DNA from: Batkoa obscura
Lineage: Eukaryota > Entomophthoromycota > Entomophthoromycetes > Entomophthorales > Batkoaceae
Direction: 5' to 3'
Length of the DNA: 36,061 nucleotides
NCBI GenBank assembly: GCA_030770535.1
Contig: JASVEC010000177.1
Span: 1 to 36,061, forward strand
Every line of letters begins with the position of its first letter. Position 1 is the first letter of the stretch. A program made the position numbers and the translations under genes. Below the pieces are notes generated by a model that ran no database searches, was not told the DNA's origin, and saw only the letters and a list, made by a program, of their open reading frames with translations. Below, piece by piece: positions 12,226-21,591 of the stretch.

Positions 12226-12961
12226 TTTTGTTCAAAGGCACTTTTTAAAGATTTTAGAAGCTTCAAAATAAGTACTTATATAATAAATAATATAAATTGT
12301 ATTATTACTTTCGTATTATATTTATAGTTGATAGATGGCTTTAGTATATTTGAGATTTAACTGTTGAGAACGGAACAGTCGTGTTATTTCAATAACCAAA
12401 ATTCATTATTTAATATATTGGGTATATTTGTAAAAACATAAAGTCTAGTTTGCATAATCATCATATAGAATGGCTAACTGTATGATTAACTTGCATAAAA
12501 TAAATCCAATCATTTAAGTTAAATTTGTTAATTACAAATATTAGTTATGATCGGAACCTCAAAACATTATTTTTGCATTTGAAATGAATTAAATTTGGGA
12601 CCTGCATATTTTGAAAAATCAATTTATTTAATGTGAGAACTTTGCTAGTATTTATTTTATAATCTATCTTATTTTATAGATTTTTTTTACAATTTTGCGC
12701 AAGTTTATCCCAATAAAACTATAGGTTGCAATAATAAGAAGCTTTTATTGGAAAAGCATGCTTATTTTGAACTAAAAGATAATCTTACATTTGTAATTAA
12801 TAATAGGTAGGAATGGTCTGCTGAATCGATTTCACTTTTTTATCTAATTTTTAAAACTTAAATTATGAACAAAACAACCAATAAAACAATACTAAAATAA
12901 AACTCAATTTTTCAAGCATTTTATATTAAATTTTTGCTTAAAATTATAAAACAAACTCTTT
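12226..12961. other. Intergenic, no gene recognised
   Basis: AT-rich sequence between a MITE copy and the left arm of the 560-bp duplication. No coding or RNA signal is seen. Confidence 0.5.
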
Positions 12962-13524
12962 ATTAGAAAGCAAAGGTATCTGACAGTTTTAATTATTTTA
13001 TAATTTATGTTACAAGTTAGTGGAATTTGTATTGAATTTAACACAAATTCATGGATTAGCAAGGCTTTTACCAATATAATATATATATTGATATTAATCA
13101 AAGTTGTATGCAAATAGATACATCTTTCTACAAAACTTTATTAAAAATATATATTATTAACTCCTTCATAGTCAACATTGAAGATTTAGTATCAAATAAA
13201 CAGATTATTTTAATGTTATAATTGTATTATCAATATATCATTAAGTTGATAGATAGCTGTATAGGAGGAAATGTTGGCTTTAAAACTATAGTTGATTATT
13301 ATATAATATAAATAATATAATAGTCTTTATTTATTAACTTAGCTGTTAATAACTTAAACAATATTAAGATTTAATAATTAATTTTTATCACTTAATAAAA
13401 TACTCAATAAAATACTCAATAAAATACTCAATAAAATACTCACTTACTTAGTAAGTATTGAAACTTTTAGATCTTGTAATGTTTTTATGAAATAAACTGA
13501 GGTTGATTTTTTAATTTACTAAAT
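12962..13524 (+). repeat. Duplicated segment, copy A (~560 bp)
   Basis: Nearly identical in direct orientation to 21592-22133, 8.6 kb away. The first ~45 bp align with several changes. From ATGTTACAAGTTAGTGG to TTTAATTTACTAAAT only a few substitutions are seen by eye. The main length difference is a 12-bp tandem repeat (AATAAAATACTC), four units here and two in copy B. No terminal inverted repeats and no open frame shared with a known family are seen, so it may be a non-autonomous element or a segmental duplication. Confidence 0.85.
13393..13441 (+). repeat. 12-bp tandem repeat, four units
   Basis: Four direct AATAAAATACTC units, followed by an ACTTACTTAGTAAGT palindrome. The matching place in copy B (about 22027-22051) has two units, a simple slippage difference. 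Confidence 0.85.
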
Positions 13525-13562
13525 ATTATATAACATAATTTATTGCTATATTTAATAAAATA

Positions 13563-13666
13563 TATAGGAGTGTATTTTTTCGTTTAAGAATTTTGCTAAT
13601 AATCTTTCCACTTAAATAGCGCTTAAAAAGTGGAAAAGTAATGAAGCCAAAAAAAACACTCCCATA
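13563..13666 (+). mobile_element. MITE copy, full length
   Basis: Begins TATAGGAGTGTATTTTTT and ends AAACACTCCCATA, with core CTTTCCACTTAAATAGCGCT. Plus orientation, 104 bp. It lies 38 bp beyond the end of duplication copy A. Confidence 0.85.
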
Positions 13667-13858
13667 TGTATATTTTCTATATTATTTGACAAAAAAATCA
13701 AAATCAACTTTTAAAGTATTACTTATTTCATAAACTTATATATAATATAAAAACTTTCCAAATTTAGAATAATTCCCTATATCTGCTTATATATTAATTT
13801 TTATAAACTTTTTAAATAAAAGCTTTTTAAATATTAAAGTAATTGCATAACTTTATAT

Positions 13859-14035
13859 ATGTAAGGATATATTTTTGTGTTTGAGGATTTGATTTTACTA
13901 ACAATCTTTCCGCTTAAATAATGTTTAAAAAATAAAAAAATAATGAAATCAAGAAATACCCCTCCTATATGTTAAATCATAATTTGAGTGGAAAGACTGT
14001 TAGTAAAATTGCTAAACACAAAAATACATCCCCAT
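13859..14035. mobile_element. Composite MITE, left arm of a large inverted repeat
   Basis: A full plus unit (13859-13969, ending CCCCTCCTATA) is joined to an inverted half unit (13981-14035, ending ACATCCCCAT). Compared with other copies the full unit has an extra GATTTG after TTGAG. The reverse complement of 14399-14559 matches this piece closely, including that extra GATTTG and the joining sequence GTTAAATCATAATTTGAG, so the two are copies of one composite element in opposite orientation. Confidence 0.8.
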
Positions 14036-14101
14036 TTAAATAACTAGTTTTATTTTCAAGCTAGATAAAAAAATTTGATTAAAATTTTGAATTTAATTAC
14101 A

Positions 14102-14205
14102 TATGGGGATGTTTTTTTTGGTTTCATTACTTTTCCACTTTTTAAGCCCTGTTTGAGCGGAAAGATTGTTAGTAAAGTTCTTAAACAAAAAAATACATCC
14201 CCATA
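14102..14205 (-). mobile_element. MITE copy, full length, inverted
   Basis: Starts TATGGGGATG and ends ACATCCCCATA. The core reads CTTTTCCACTTTTTAAGC then CTGTTTGAGCGGAAAG, the reverse of the plus copies. It shares its terminal TA (14204-14205) with the next copy. Confidence 0.88.
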
Positions 14206-14308
14206 TGGAGATGTTTTTTTGACTTCATTACTTTCTCCACCTTTTAAGCCACTATTTGAGTAGAAAAATCGTTAGTGAAATTCTTAAACATAAAAACACA
14301 TCCTCATA
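14204..14308 (-). mobile_element. MITE copy, full length, inverted, abutting the previous one
   Basis: Starts TATGGAGATG directly at the TA that ends the previous copy and finishes ACATCCTCATA. Internal differences from its neighbour (CTCCACCTTTTAAGCC, AAATCGTTAG) show that it is a separate insertion and not a tandem duplication error. Confidence 0.85.
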
Positions 14309-14398
14309 TTAAAAACTTATAAAGTTGAAAACTTGAACCCAAAAATTAGATTGGTTTCTAAATAAATTTAAATATTATTTACTTTAATTATTATAAAA

Positions 14399-14559
14399 GA
14401 GTGTTTAGGAATTCTACTAACAATCTTTCCACTCAAATTATGATTTAACATATAGGAGGGGTATTTCTTGATTTCATTATTTTTTCATTTTTTAAACATT
14501 ATTTAAGCGGAAAGATTGTTAGTAAAATCAAATCCTCAAACACAAAAATACGCCCTCGT
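14399..14559. mobile_element. Composite MITE, right arm of a large inverted repeat
   Basis: A half plus unit (14399-about 14450, GTGTTTAGGAATTCTAC) is followed by a full inverted unit (14451-14559, TATAGGAGGGGTATTTC to AATACGCCCTCG). Read on the minus strand it matches 13859-14035. The two arms flank ~360 bp that contain two more MITE copies. Confidence 0.8.
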
Positions 14560-16200
14560 TTATTTACATAAAGGTAATACTTTTAGATAATAAATGCATT
14601 AGAAATAAAGGACAAATTAAGTGATGACAAGTTGTAGATATTAATTTTAGTATTCATATAATAAAGCTCGTTTTCACAAATCAAATACCATTGGAGACCA
14701 TTAAAACATTCAAGGTTAATAAAATGTTAAGTTTAGTCTTTGCATTGTTTAATACTACGTTACACAGTAGTTTCTATTTTCTCAAGCGCTATATTTTGAA
14801 ACTACTGTATAAGATATAATTATTCATTACATACAGTTTCAAATATTATGTATTAGTTCTTGAAATTATACATTTTAATATCCAATAAATTCCTGATAAT
14901 ACTATTTGATTAATTAATTAAAATTTGCCACACTATAGCATTTTTCTAAAAATACAAAACTAAAGAATCTTATCAAGCATATAGCCATAAGTCGCTTGAT
15001 AGGAGCATCAGCTATATATAAAAAACTTTAATACCTTAATACCCCTTAAATACTTCTACTTCAGCTCCAATACTTGATAATTTTCTAATAAGTATTATTC
15101 AATAAAACATCGTGGGTTTAACTTCAAATCAATAAAAATTAAAGCTTTATGACAAAAAATGTATGGAATTTTTGGCCCAAGTATCACTTAAGGCTTTTTT
15201 ATACAGTGCTAACAGAAGTTATCCCATTTCAAATATTGATTTGAGGGATTATAGTTAATTTAATACAAAACCTATAAGAGTAATGTTTAATATAGGCATT
15301 AATATAGTATAGTTAAATACAACCGCAAAAAAATGGGTGCATTTCAACTATTAGTTGCTGAGAAATGAACATCTAAAGTAGTTTTTTAATTTTTAAGACA
15401 ATTTTTATTAGCGCCGCAATCTACTATTGGTTTTGTTAGCAAAGCTTCATTTAATATGCTTGAATAATAAAACGTTCAAACGTTTAAAAAGCTATAGAAT
15501 TTCAATTAGTATTATAAATGATGCACACTATATAATTACAAATCACAACATTACATTGAAGGTAAAAGATGAAGTTAGGATATTAAATATAAAATTTTAA
15601 CCTTCAAGGTGTTATTACTTGTAAAGAAGTTACCAAGCAAAACCAAGTAAAAGTGATTTTTTTAAAAACCTTGATTGAGTCAAAAAAACCCTAGGTATTC
15701 ATTTTTAGTATAAAATAAATATTATAAGTGAGAACAGATATTAAGGAGTAATAGGGCGAGGAAAGAGACAAAACAAACTATACTATTATTGAAAGAGATG
15801 TGATTTCTCGAGAGCTGAGCTTTGTCCTAGATAATTTATACTTGGTAAACAAATATTCTAACTCGTAAATTTGAGGCTATGTATAGGATAAGCTTGCGGC
15901 TGTAGTGCTGATTGATATAGGATTATTGATAGAAGGTTTAATATAATATATATGAGTACTTCACAAGCCTGCGGTTAAAACAAAGACTTTGCTTGGAATG
16001 TTTACTTGTGACTTAGTTAAAAGATTGTTTTGGTTGGATTTGGCAAATGCTGTATTTATTAAAGGCAAAAAATAGAATTAAAGATAGTTTAAAATTACAT
16101 TATTTTAAGAAGTTTAATATTTTTATTTAAATTCAAAATTTAATATACGATGCAACATAATGTAACTGTTAATAATTTGTCATGTAGGAGAAATAAAAAG
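14560..16200. other. Gene-poor flank downstream of the CqsA-like gene
   Basis: No gene recognised. From about 15720 to 16080 the sequence is visibly less AT-rich than its surroundings. There the plus strand has a protein-like open stretch of 39 codons (15956-16075: VLHKPAVKTK, later CDLVKRLFWLDLANAV) without a start or a recognised family. It may be the last exon of an unrecognised gene or a coding remnant. Confidence 0.4.
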
Positions 16201-17451
16201 TTATAACTTTGAGCCATTATAGGAAGTTATTTGTGACATTATATAGTTGATATCCTTCATAGTAATATCCGAGTTCAATGTAAATCTTAGACAAGGGGCG
16301 TTTATTGGTGTAGTTGGATAAATAAAACATGAAGCAAATACATTTCTCTCTAGCAGATATTTGTTCATTTTCACCATACTTTTTTCTGATGGAAACACCA
16401 AGCTAACAATTGGTGAAGGAATATCGGATTTGGTATAATTTGCACCACAACGCTCCAAAGAATTTCTAAACTCTTTTGAGATATTCAAAAGATGTTCTCG
16501 CTCTTTATCCATATCTATTATCCTATGTAATATTTTATGCATTCGGATCAAATCATAATTCATTATACAAGTACTAAATATATTAGGCATTGAATGTTCT
16601 CTTGCATAGTCGATAAGTAGTTTATCCCCAGCTATAACTCCTGCTCTTGCACAGAAAGCTTTTGCTAAACTAGCGGTAACGATATTGACTTCCTTGTAAT
16701 CAAACAAACTGGAATATCCTCTGCCTTTATGTCCATATAATCCTATTCCATGTGATTCGTCAACCACTAGAAAGCAACCGTATTTCTTTTTGATGCTTAT
16801 TATATCTTTAATAGGCGCGAAGTCTCCTGTTACACTATATAAACTTTCAACTATAATGATACCATGACCATTTTTTTTAATCATCTCTTCCAACTCATTA
16901 ACGTCATTATGCTTAAATATGTGTGTTTTTGGTCTAACAAAACCCAAGCCATCTCTAAAGGATCCATGTAGAAGATTATCTATGTACACATTGGTTTTAC
17001 TGTTGCAAAAACCTTGGATAAGGCCAGCATTAGCTGCATACCCTGATTGTGCAATCATGGAAGCTTCTTTGCCCATATATTCTGCTAGTTGCTTCTGAAA
17101 TAAACCTTGTGGCCCATCATCGGATATAAAAGCGCTTGACATAACTACTTCAGAGTCATGGTTAGTTACAGCTACAGCTTTTGCGATACAGAGATAATCG
17201 TTATCACCAACGTTGATACTATCTTTAGTAAGTGGTGGTCTTACTATAAGATCTCTTATTGCGCCGTTACCCCCTGGTGTTCTAGTTTTGAAATATTTTT
17301 TGGCTTTATCTGTAATTTCTAATTCCATGACATTTGGTACAATAGCTGCGGATTCTACTGCTTTTTCTTTTCCATTAAACGATATAGGAATATGGTTAGA
17401 ACTCTTATTAATCTGGTTCAACTTATCCTGGCTTTTGGATTTCTTAATCAT
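16201..17451 (-). CDS. CqsA-like autoinducer synthase (alpha-oxoamine synthase family) with C-terminal SKL
   Basis: Single-exon PLP enzyme of 416 aa. Alpha-oxoamine synthases condense an acyl-CoA with an amino acid; CqsA of Vibrio uses medium-chain acyl-CoA and S-adenosylmethionine to make the CAI-1 precursor aminoketone. Motifs seen: NDYLCIA (84-90), QSGYAANAGL (135-144), TNVYID with H162, HDVNEL-type HND at 181-183, ESLYSVTGDFAPI (202-214), DESHGIGLYG (231-240), TASLAKAF with Schiff-base K264, ARAGVIAG, and LRFTLNSDI with carboxylate-binding R389. The pairings TNVYID, HGxGIIxVxSxYS, TASLAK and RLSLNSDV-like match recalled CqsA better than AONS, KBL, ALAS or SPT. The last residues are GSKL, a canonical PTS1 for peroxisomes. 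The N-terminal ~45 residues are extra, since bacterial CqsA has about 389 aa. The start at 17451 is the only ATG that precedes all motifs in frame. Absence of introns and the bacterial resemblance suggest horizontal transfer. The family is firm; the substrate and product are inferred. Confidence 0.85.
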   Translation of the reverse strand: MIKKSKSQDKLNQINKSSNHIPISFNGKEKAVESAAIVPNVMELEITDKAKKYFKTRTPGGNGAIRDLIVRPPLTKDSINVGDNDYLCIAKAVAVTNHDSEVVMSSAFISDDGPQGLFQKQLAEYMGKEASMIAQSGYAANAGLIQGFCNSKTNVYIDNLLHGSFRDGLGFVRPKTHIFKHNDVNELEEMIKKNGHGIIIVESLYSVTGDFAPIKDIISIKKKYGCFLVVDESHGIGLYGHKGRGYSSLFDYKEVNIVTASLAKAFCARAGVIAGDKLLIDYAREHSMPNIFSTCIMNYDLIRMHKILHRIIDMDKEREHLLNISKEFRNSLERCGANYTKSDIPSPIVSLVFPSEKSMVKMNKYLLERNVFASCFIYPTTPINAPCLRFTLNSDITMKDINYIMSQITSYNGSKL

Positions 17452-17474
17452 TTTATATTGGTTTGGGTTAAAAT

Positions 17475-17492
17475 TTATAGTTATAGTTATAG
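17475..17492 (-). promoter_or_regulatory. CTATAA x3, TATA-like tract upstream of CqsA-like gene
   Basis: Three tandem CTATAA hexamers on the minus strand, 24-41 bp before the start codon at 17451. The position fits a TATA-type core promoter, but in such AT-rich DNA chance is possible. Confidence 0.35.
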
Positions 17493-19067
17493 TATTCGAC
17501 TTATTAGATGATTTTTAGTAAAATATAGTAATACGCTTATAAAACAATATAAATAATTTACAAAGGATGGTTTATCTGCTTCATTAAAATTGTGAGGGCT
17601 TTTATACTAGTTTTTATATTTCAGGTACATCACCAATAAAATAATTTAATCAACATTTGACATTATTAAATTTCCTGTTATCGTAATATAAACTATCATT
17701 TTTAATTTTATAAAATTTCCCTAATAAGTAAAAGTCCGGAGTACTATTTTATAAGTTAAATTGGTAAAAAAATAGCTTAAGTATAAATGTTTTCACCCTG
17801 AAACATTAGCTAAAAAGATGTAAAATTATTTATAGCTTTATATTTTCTAATCTTCCTCCAAACTAATGATAATTTTTATTAAGGGATAAAGACTCACTAT
17901 CCTTTATTTACGTATGTACACTGAATTTTAAAATGAACAAAGGTAATGCAAATTAATCTAAGCAATTATCCATTTATTGTTTCATGTTTCAACATAAAGA
18001 TTTAAACATCTTTCATTATTACAACAAAATAGCAATAAAATGATTATTAATTTTAATATAATATCTAAGTTTATGCCGCTATATTAGAGCTGATTTCTAT
18101 AGCTTAAAATAAATGTGGTTAAGCTTTGTGATAGTGTAAATAAAAAATAGATTAAAATAGTTATGATTGTTTCTAAAATTTCATCACTCGTATAATTTTT
18201 GAATCGTCTTAATAAATTAGGTACAGTTTGTTTATCCAAATAACATCAGATTACAGCCGTTGCAACTCTTCCACAACTTTTTTAGTCATGGCTTTTATAA
18301 TCAACTTCTCTAGATAGCCAATTTTTTAAAGCCTAATATACATTTTGCCCAAAGTTATAGCACAAATGCCATTCTCAAATGAGCAGCCAAATAGGTCATA
18401 AAGAAGTTGTAATAGCTATATTAAGTAAGAAACTAGTTTTTATAGTGTAATTATTTGAGGTTGATTTACGCCATCGTAGTTTTTACTCCTAAAGTTAATA
18501 AAAAGCGGAGATCACTCCAAAAGTGGTAAAATTATTTTAAAACACATGATAGTGGATTTTAATTATAAGTATTTAATCAGATCAGTTTAAGCACGTAATG
18601 ATATCGATCCAAATAAAAGTTTCAAAAAAATTTATTATTAATATGGTTTATTTTATTTTTCAAGATGTGTTATTATAATTTTATTTAAGGTCATTATTAA
18701 TTACTATTTCATCCCCTTTTCATTATTGTAATTTTTTTAAATTTTAGGAGTAAAACTCTATGTTGCTGTCAATCAATCTTAGAAAAAAATTAATTTTTAG
18801 GTTGAAGTTAATCGCTATTACATCATTCTAACTTGTTTGCTAAATCAAAGTTAAACCTGATGCTTTAAATATGCTAAGTTGGGGTAAAAATTCTAGGCTA
18901 TTAAGCTATTTTCCCCAAGAATAATGCACTTAGGATCCTACCTTAACAAAGTTAGCTATTTATTTTTAATGGATCGTTATCCATGTCTACAAAATTATAC
19001 TATAAATTAAAGGCAAGAAAGCTATTTAAAATGTTTTAAAGGAATATTCTAGAAGAGTGAGGAAAGG

Positions 19068-19078
19068 TATATAAATAG
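19068..19078 (+). promoter_or_regulatory. TATA box of acyl-CoA oxidase
   Basis: TATATAAATAG lies 45-55 bp before the ATG at 19123, after a relatively purine-rich stretch. It is a strong match to a TATA box and helps confirm the chosen start. Confidence 0.5.
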
Positions 19079-19080
19079 GG

Positions 19081-19087
19081 TGACTCA
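19081..19087 (+). promoter_or_regulatory. TGACTCA, AP-1/Gcn4-type site
   Basis: A perfect TGACTCA bZIP core three bases after the TATA box. Its place downstream of the TATA box is unusual, so function is uncertain. Confidence 0.25.
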
Positions 19088-19122
19088 GTTACATTTCTTA
19101 TCATTATATTTGAGAAAATCTC

Positions 19123-21364
19123 ATGTCTAAATCATCTTCTGCCTTTATAAACAATCGTCAGCGCTTTGATGCTCCTACTTTTGATTCAGATGAAGTCAAT
19201 CAATTGCTGGATTTTCATGACCGTGAAAACAGAATAAGATTAAAAGCATTTATAGAGAAAAATATTGAGTTATTTGCTCCAAAGTTTAATTGTTTACAAC
19301 ATGAAAAGCAAGAGCGAGTATTCGAACAATTAAGAGCAATTGCAAAAGGAAAGTTTATTGACGTTGCTGATTTTACTAAAAACCCTTTAAATATATTAGC
19401 TGGTAAGTTTAATTTTCATCTTTTATGGTAATATATAAATAATTGAGTAGTTCATGAAGTTACAAGTTTTCCACCTGAATCAATAACCACCAAAATTACC
19501 GTACATTATAACCTTGTAATATACTTTATGTTTCTTCATTATTAACTAACACCTTATTTAGTTTATTGGAACTTTAGTTAAACTTGGTACTGAACGCCAT
19601 AACGAGATTTTAAAAGAAGTTAATAATTTTGATGCAACTGGTTGCTTTGCACTTACTGAGCTAGGGTATGGTAATAATGCTATTGAAATGGAAACCACTG
19701 CTATTTATGATGAAAAAACTCAAGAATTCATTATCAATAGCCCAACAGTAAAGAGTCAAAAATTCTGGATAAGTAATGGAGCTAAGCATGCAAAATATGC
19801 AATAGTGTTTGCTCAGCTCGAGGTTAAAGGAAAGCAAGAAGGGATTCATTGCTTCATTGTAAAAATTCGTGATGGCCCAAATAATGAAGTATGTCCAGGG
19901 GTAACGATTCGTGAAATGGGCAATAAGATTGGCCTAGATGGCGTGGATAGTGCAGTATTGAAATTCGATCATGTTAGGTATAGTACAATTTCTTTTTTTA
20001 ATATATTTTTTAAAAAAATTTGTCTAGAACCCCAAGGATTAATTTATTAAATCGTTACTCTGATGTTCTACCTAACGGTACTTATACTTCTGAAATTGTA
20101 GGACGGAGAAAGTAATATATATATATATATACATATTTAAAAACTAACATATATAGCCGGTTTGGTAAAGTTGCAGACCAGCTATTAACTGGTCGTTTGT
20201 GTATGTCCGCCGTGAGCTTATCAGGGGCAAAATTAGCCCTAACGATAGCTTTAAGATATTCAGCAACTCGACTTGCTGGGGGTCGTACAGGAAAATCAGA
20301 TACCCCTATCCTTGAATATCAACTTCAACAAAAAGCTTTAATACCGCTTTTGGCACGTACTTTTGCACTGAATTTTGGCTTAAATTATACAAAGAGGGTG
20401 TGGGCTCACCCTGAACAATATTCTTATTCAGAAATAATTCGTTTGTGTTGTACAATTAAACCTTTAGTAACTTGGAATGCTGAACGTTGCGGTTCTATTG
20501 GTCGTGAAAGATGTGGTGGACAAGGATATCTACAGCATTCTGCCTTTACTGCCATTATTGGCTCAGCTCATGCCGTAAAATTCTACTATTTTTTAAATTT
20601 TATTTTCTTAATTTTTAAATTTAGTGTATTACTGCAGAAGGGGATAATGTTGTTTTAATGCAAAAAGCAGCTAAAGAATTACTTTCTGATATTAAGCAGA
20701 AGAAATTCAATTTCTCTCCTTTCTACAACCGTGGTGCACCCCAGAGCTGGAAAGTTGATGATTTTAATAGTTTAGTAGACCTTATGAATTTAAGATTTAT
20801 AAATCGTGTTAAACAAGTAAATTTAGAAAGTTTGTTATAAACTATATTAATACTTTATTAGCTTGGTGCAATTACTATTCAGAAAAGAAAGGAAGGAAAA
20901 GATATCTTTCAAATCTGGATGAAGGAAGAATCCGAGCTCGTTCAGGACTTGTCTCGGACCTATGGTGAATTCTTTAGCTTACAAGAATTTGCTTGTGTTA
21001 TTCAAGATGAAAAAGTATCAAAAGCTACAAGGTGAGCCAATATAATTATATAACTCAAATCGATACTAAAAGTTTTTATTTTAGAGGTGCCTTAAAAGAG
21101 TTATGTAAAGTTTATATGCTTTCTACTTTAGAAGCTGACTTTGGCTATTTAATGAGTAATGAATTTATTACTCCTGCTAATGCATGTCGATTATCTCAAT
21201 TATTGAAGCAACAAATAGAACTTGTTTCAAAGCAAACATTGACTTATCTAGATGGATTTGGTATTCCAGATGGATTGATTCTTTCACCAATTGCTAATGA
21301 TTGGGAGACTTATAGTATTGGGGACTTTAAGGGAGAAATTAATTTAAGAAAACCCAAACTATAA
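19123..21364 (+). CDS. Peroxisomal acyl-CoA oxidase
   Basis: FAD enzyme that oxidises acyl-CoA to trans-2-enoyl-CoA and H2O2, the first step of peroxisomal beta-oxidation. Eight exons (19123-19402, 19451-19515, 19562-19977, 20028-20111, 20157-20574, 20625-20816, 20862-21031, 21085-21364) join in phase to give 634 aa, near the family length. Seen in order: [31 protein letters not shown], the flavin-site motif [12 protein letters not shown] (~142), [48 protein letters not shown] (~325), [10 protein letters not shown] (~400) and [18 protein letters not shown]. The position that carries the catalytic Glu in rat ACOX1 seems to be Ile here. As I recall, the ACOX subgroup with [10 protein letters not shown] shares this, so the base is unclear. 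The C-terminus is RKPKL; PKL is a non-canonical PTS1 variant with helpful basic residues before it. Divergent from the CqsA-like gene. Confidence 0.92.
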
Positions 21365-21374
21365 GCAGTATGGG

Positions 21375-21479
21375 TATGGGGATGTTTTTTTTGGGCTCAT
21401 TATTTTTTCCATGTTTTGAGCGCTATTTGAGTAAAAAAATTGTTAGTAAAATTCTTGAATACAAAAACACATTCCCATA
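21375..21479 (-). mobile_element. MITE copy, inverted, in the 3' end of acyl-CoA oxidase
   Basis: Starts TATGGGGATG ten bases after the acyl-CoA oxidase stop codon and ends ACATTCCCATA, with core GCGCTATTTGAG. It must lie within the mRNA or at its 3' processing site, where its hairpin could affect transcript ends. Confidence 0.85.
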
Positions 21480-21591
21480 TTTTTATATTGATTTCTAGAC
21501 TAATTTTATCCGTTTGAGTTTTAATCATTTACATTTTACCATTAAATTTTTAAGCTGTTTAATATATAGGTATGTCTTTTTTTGAAAATTC

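Larger units (their letters stand above)
17452..19122. promoter_or_regulatory. 1.67-kb divergent intergenic region between CqsA-like gene and acyl-CoA oxidase
   Basis: No coding region is seen. It must hold the promoters of both genes. No MITE copy was recognised inside it, unlike most other gaps of this size. A shared upstream region would allow joint control, for example by fatty acids, but no known oleate-response element could be made out. Confidence 0.5.

Noticed and set aside
12904-13113. Open frame on the minus strand partly inside duplication copy A
   Set aside because: Short, AT-driven composition, no motif, and it starts outside the duplicated unit.
13393-13441. CRISPR-like array
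   Set aside because: Direct 12-bp repeats without spacers in a eukaryotic setting; an ordinary minisatellite.
16201-17451. Serine palmitoyltransferase LCB1/LCB2 or 5-aminolevulinate synthase
   Set aside because: No transmembrane segment, no GTFTKSFG-type lysine motif of LCB2, a lysine is present unlike LCB1, and no mitochondrial presequence or heme-regulatory motif as in ALAS. TASLAKAF and TNVYID fit the CqsA branch.
16201-17451. Bacterial contamination
   Set aside because: The gene lies between fungal-type sequence with the same MITE family on both sides, shares the host base composition and ends in a eukaryotic PTS1.
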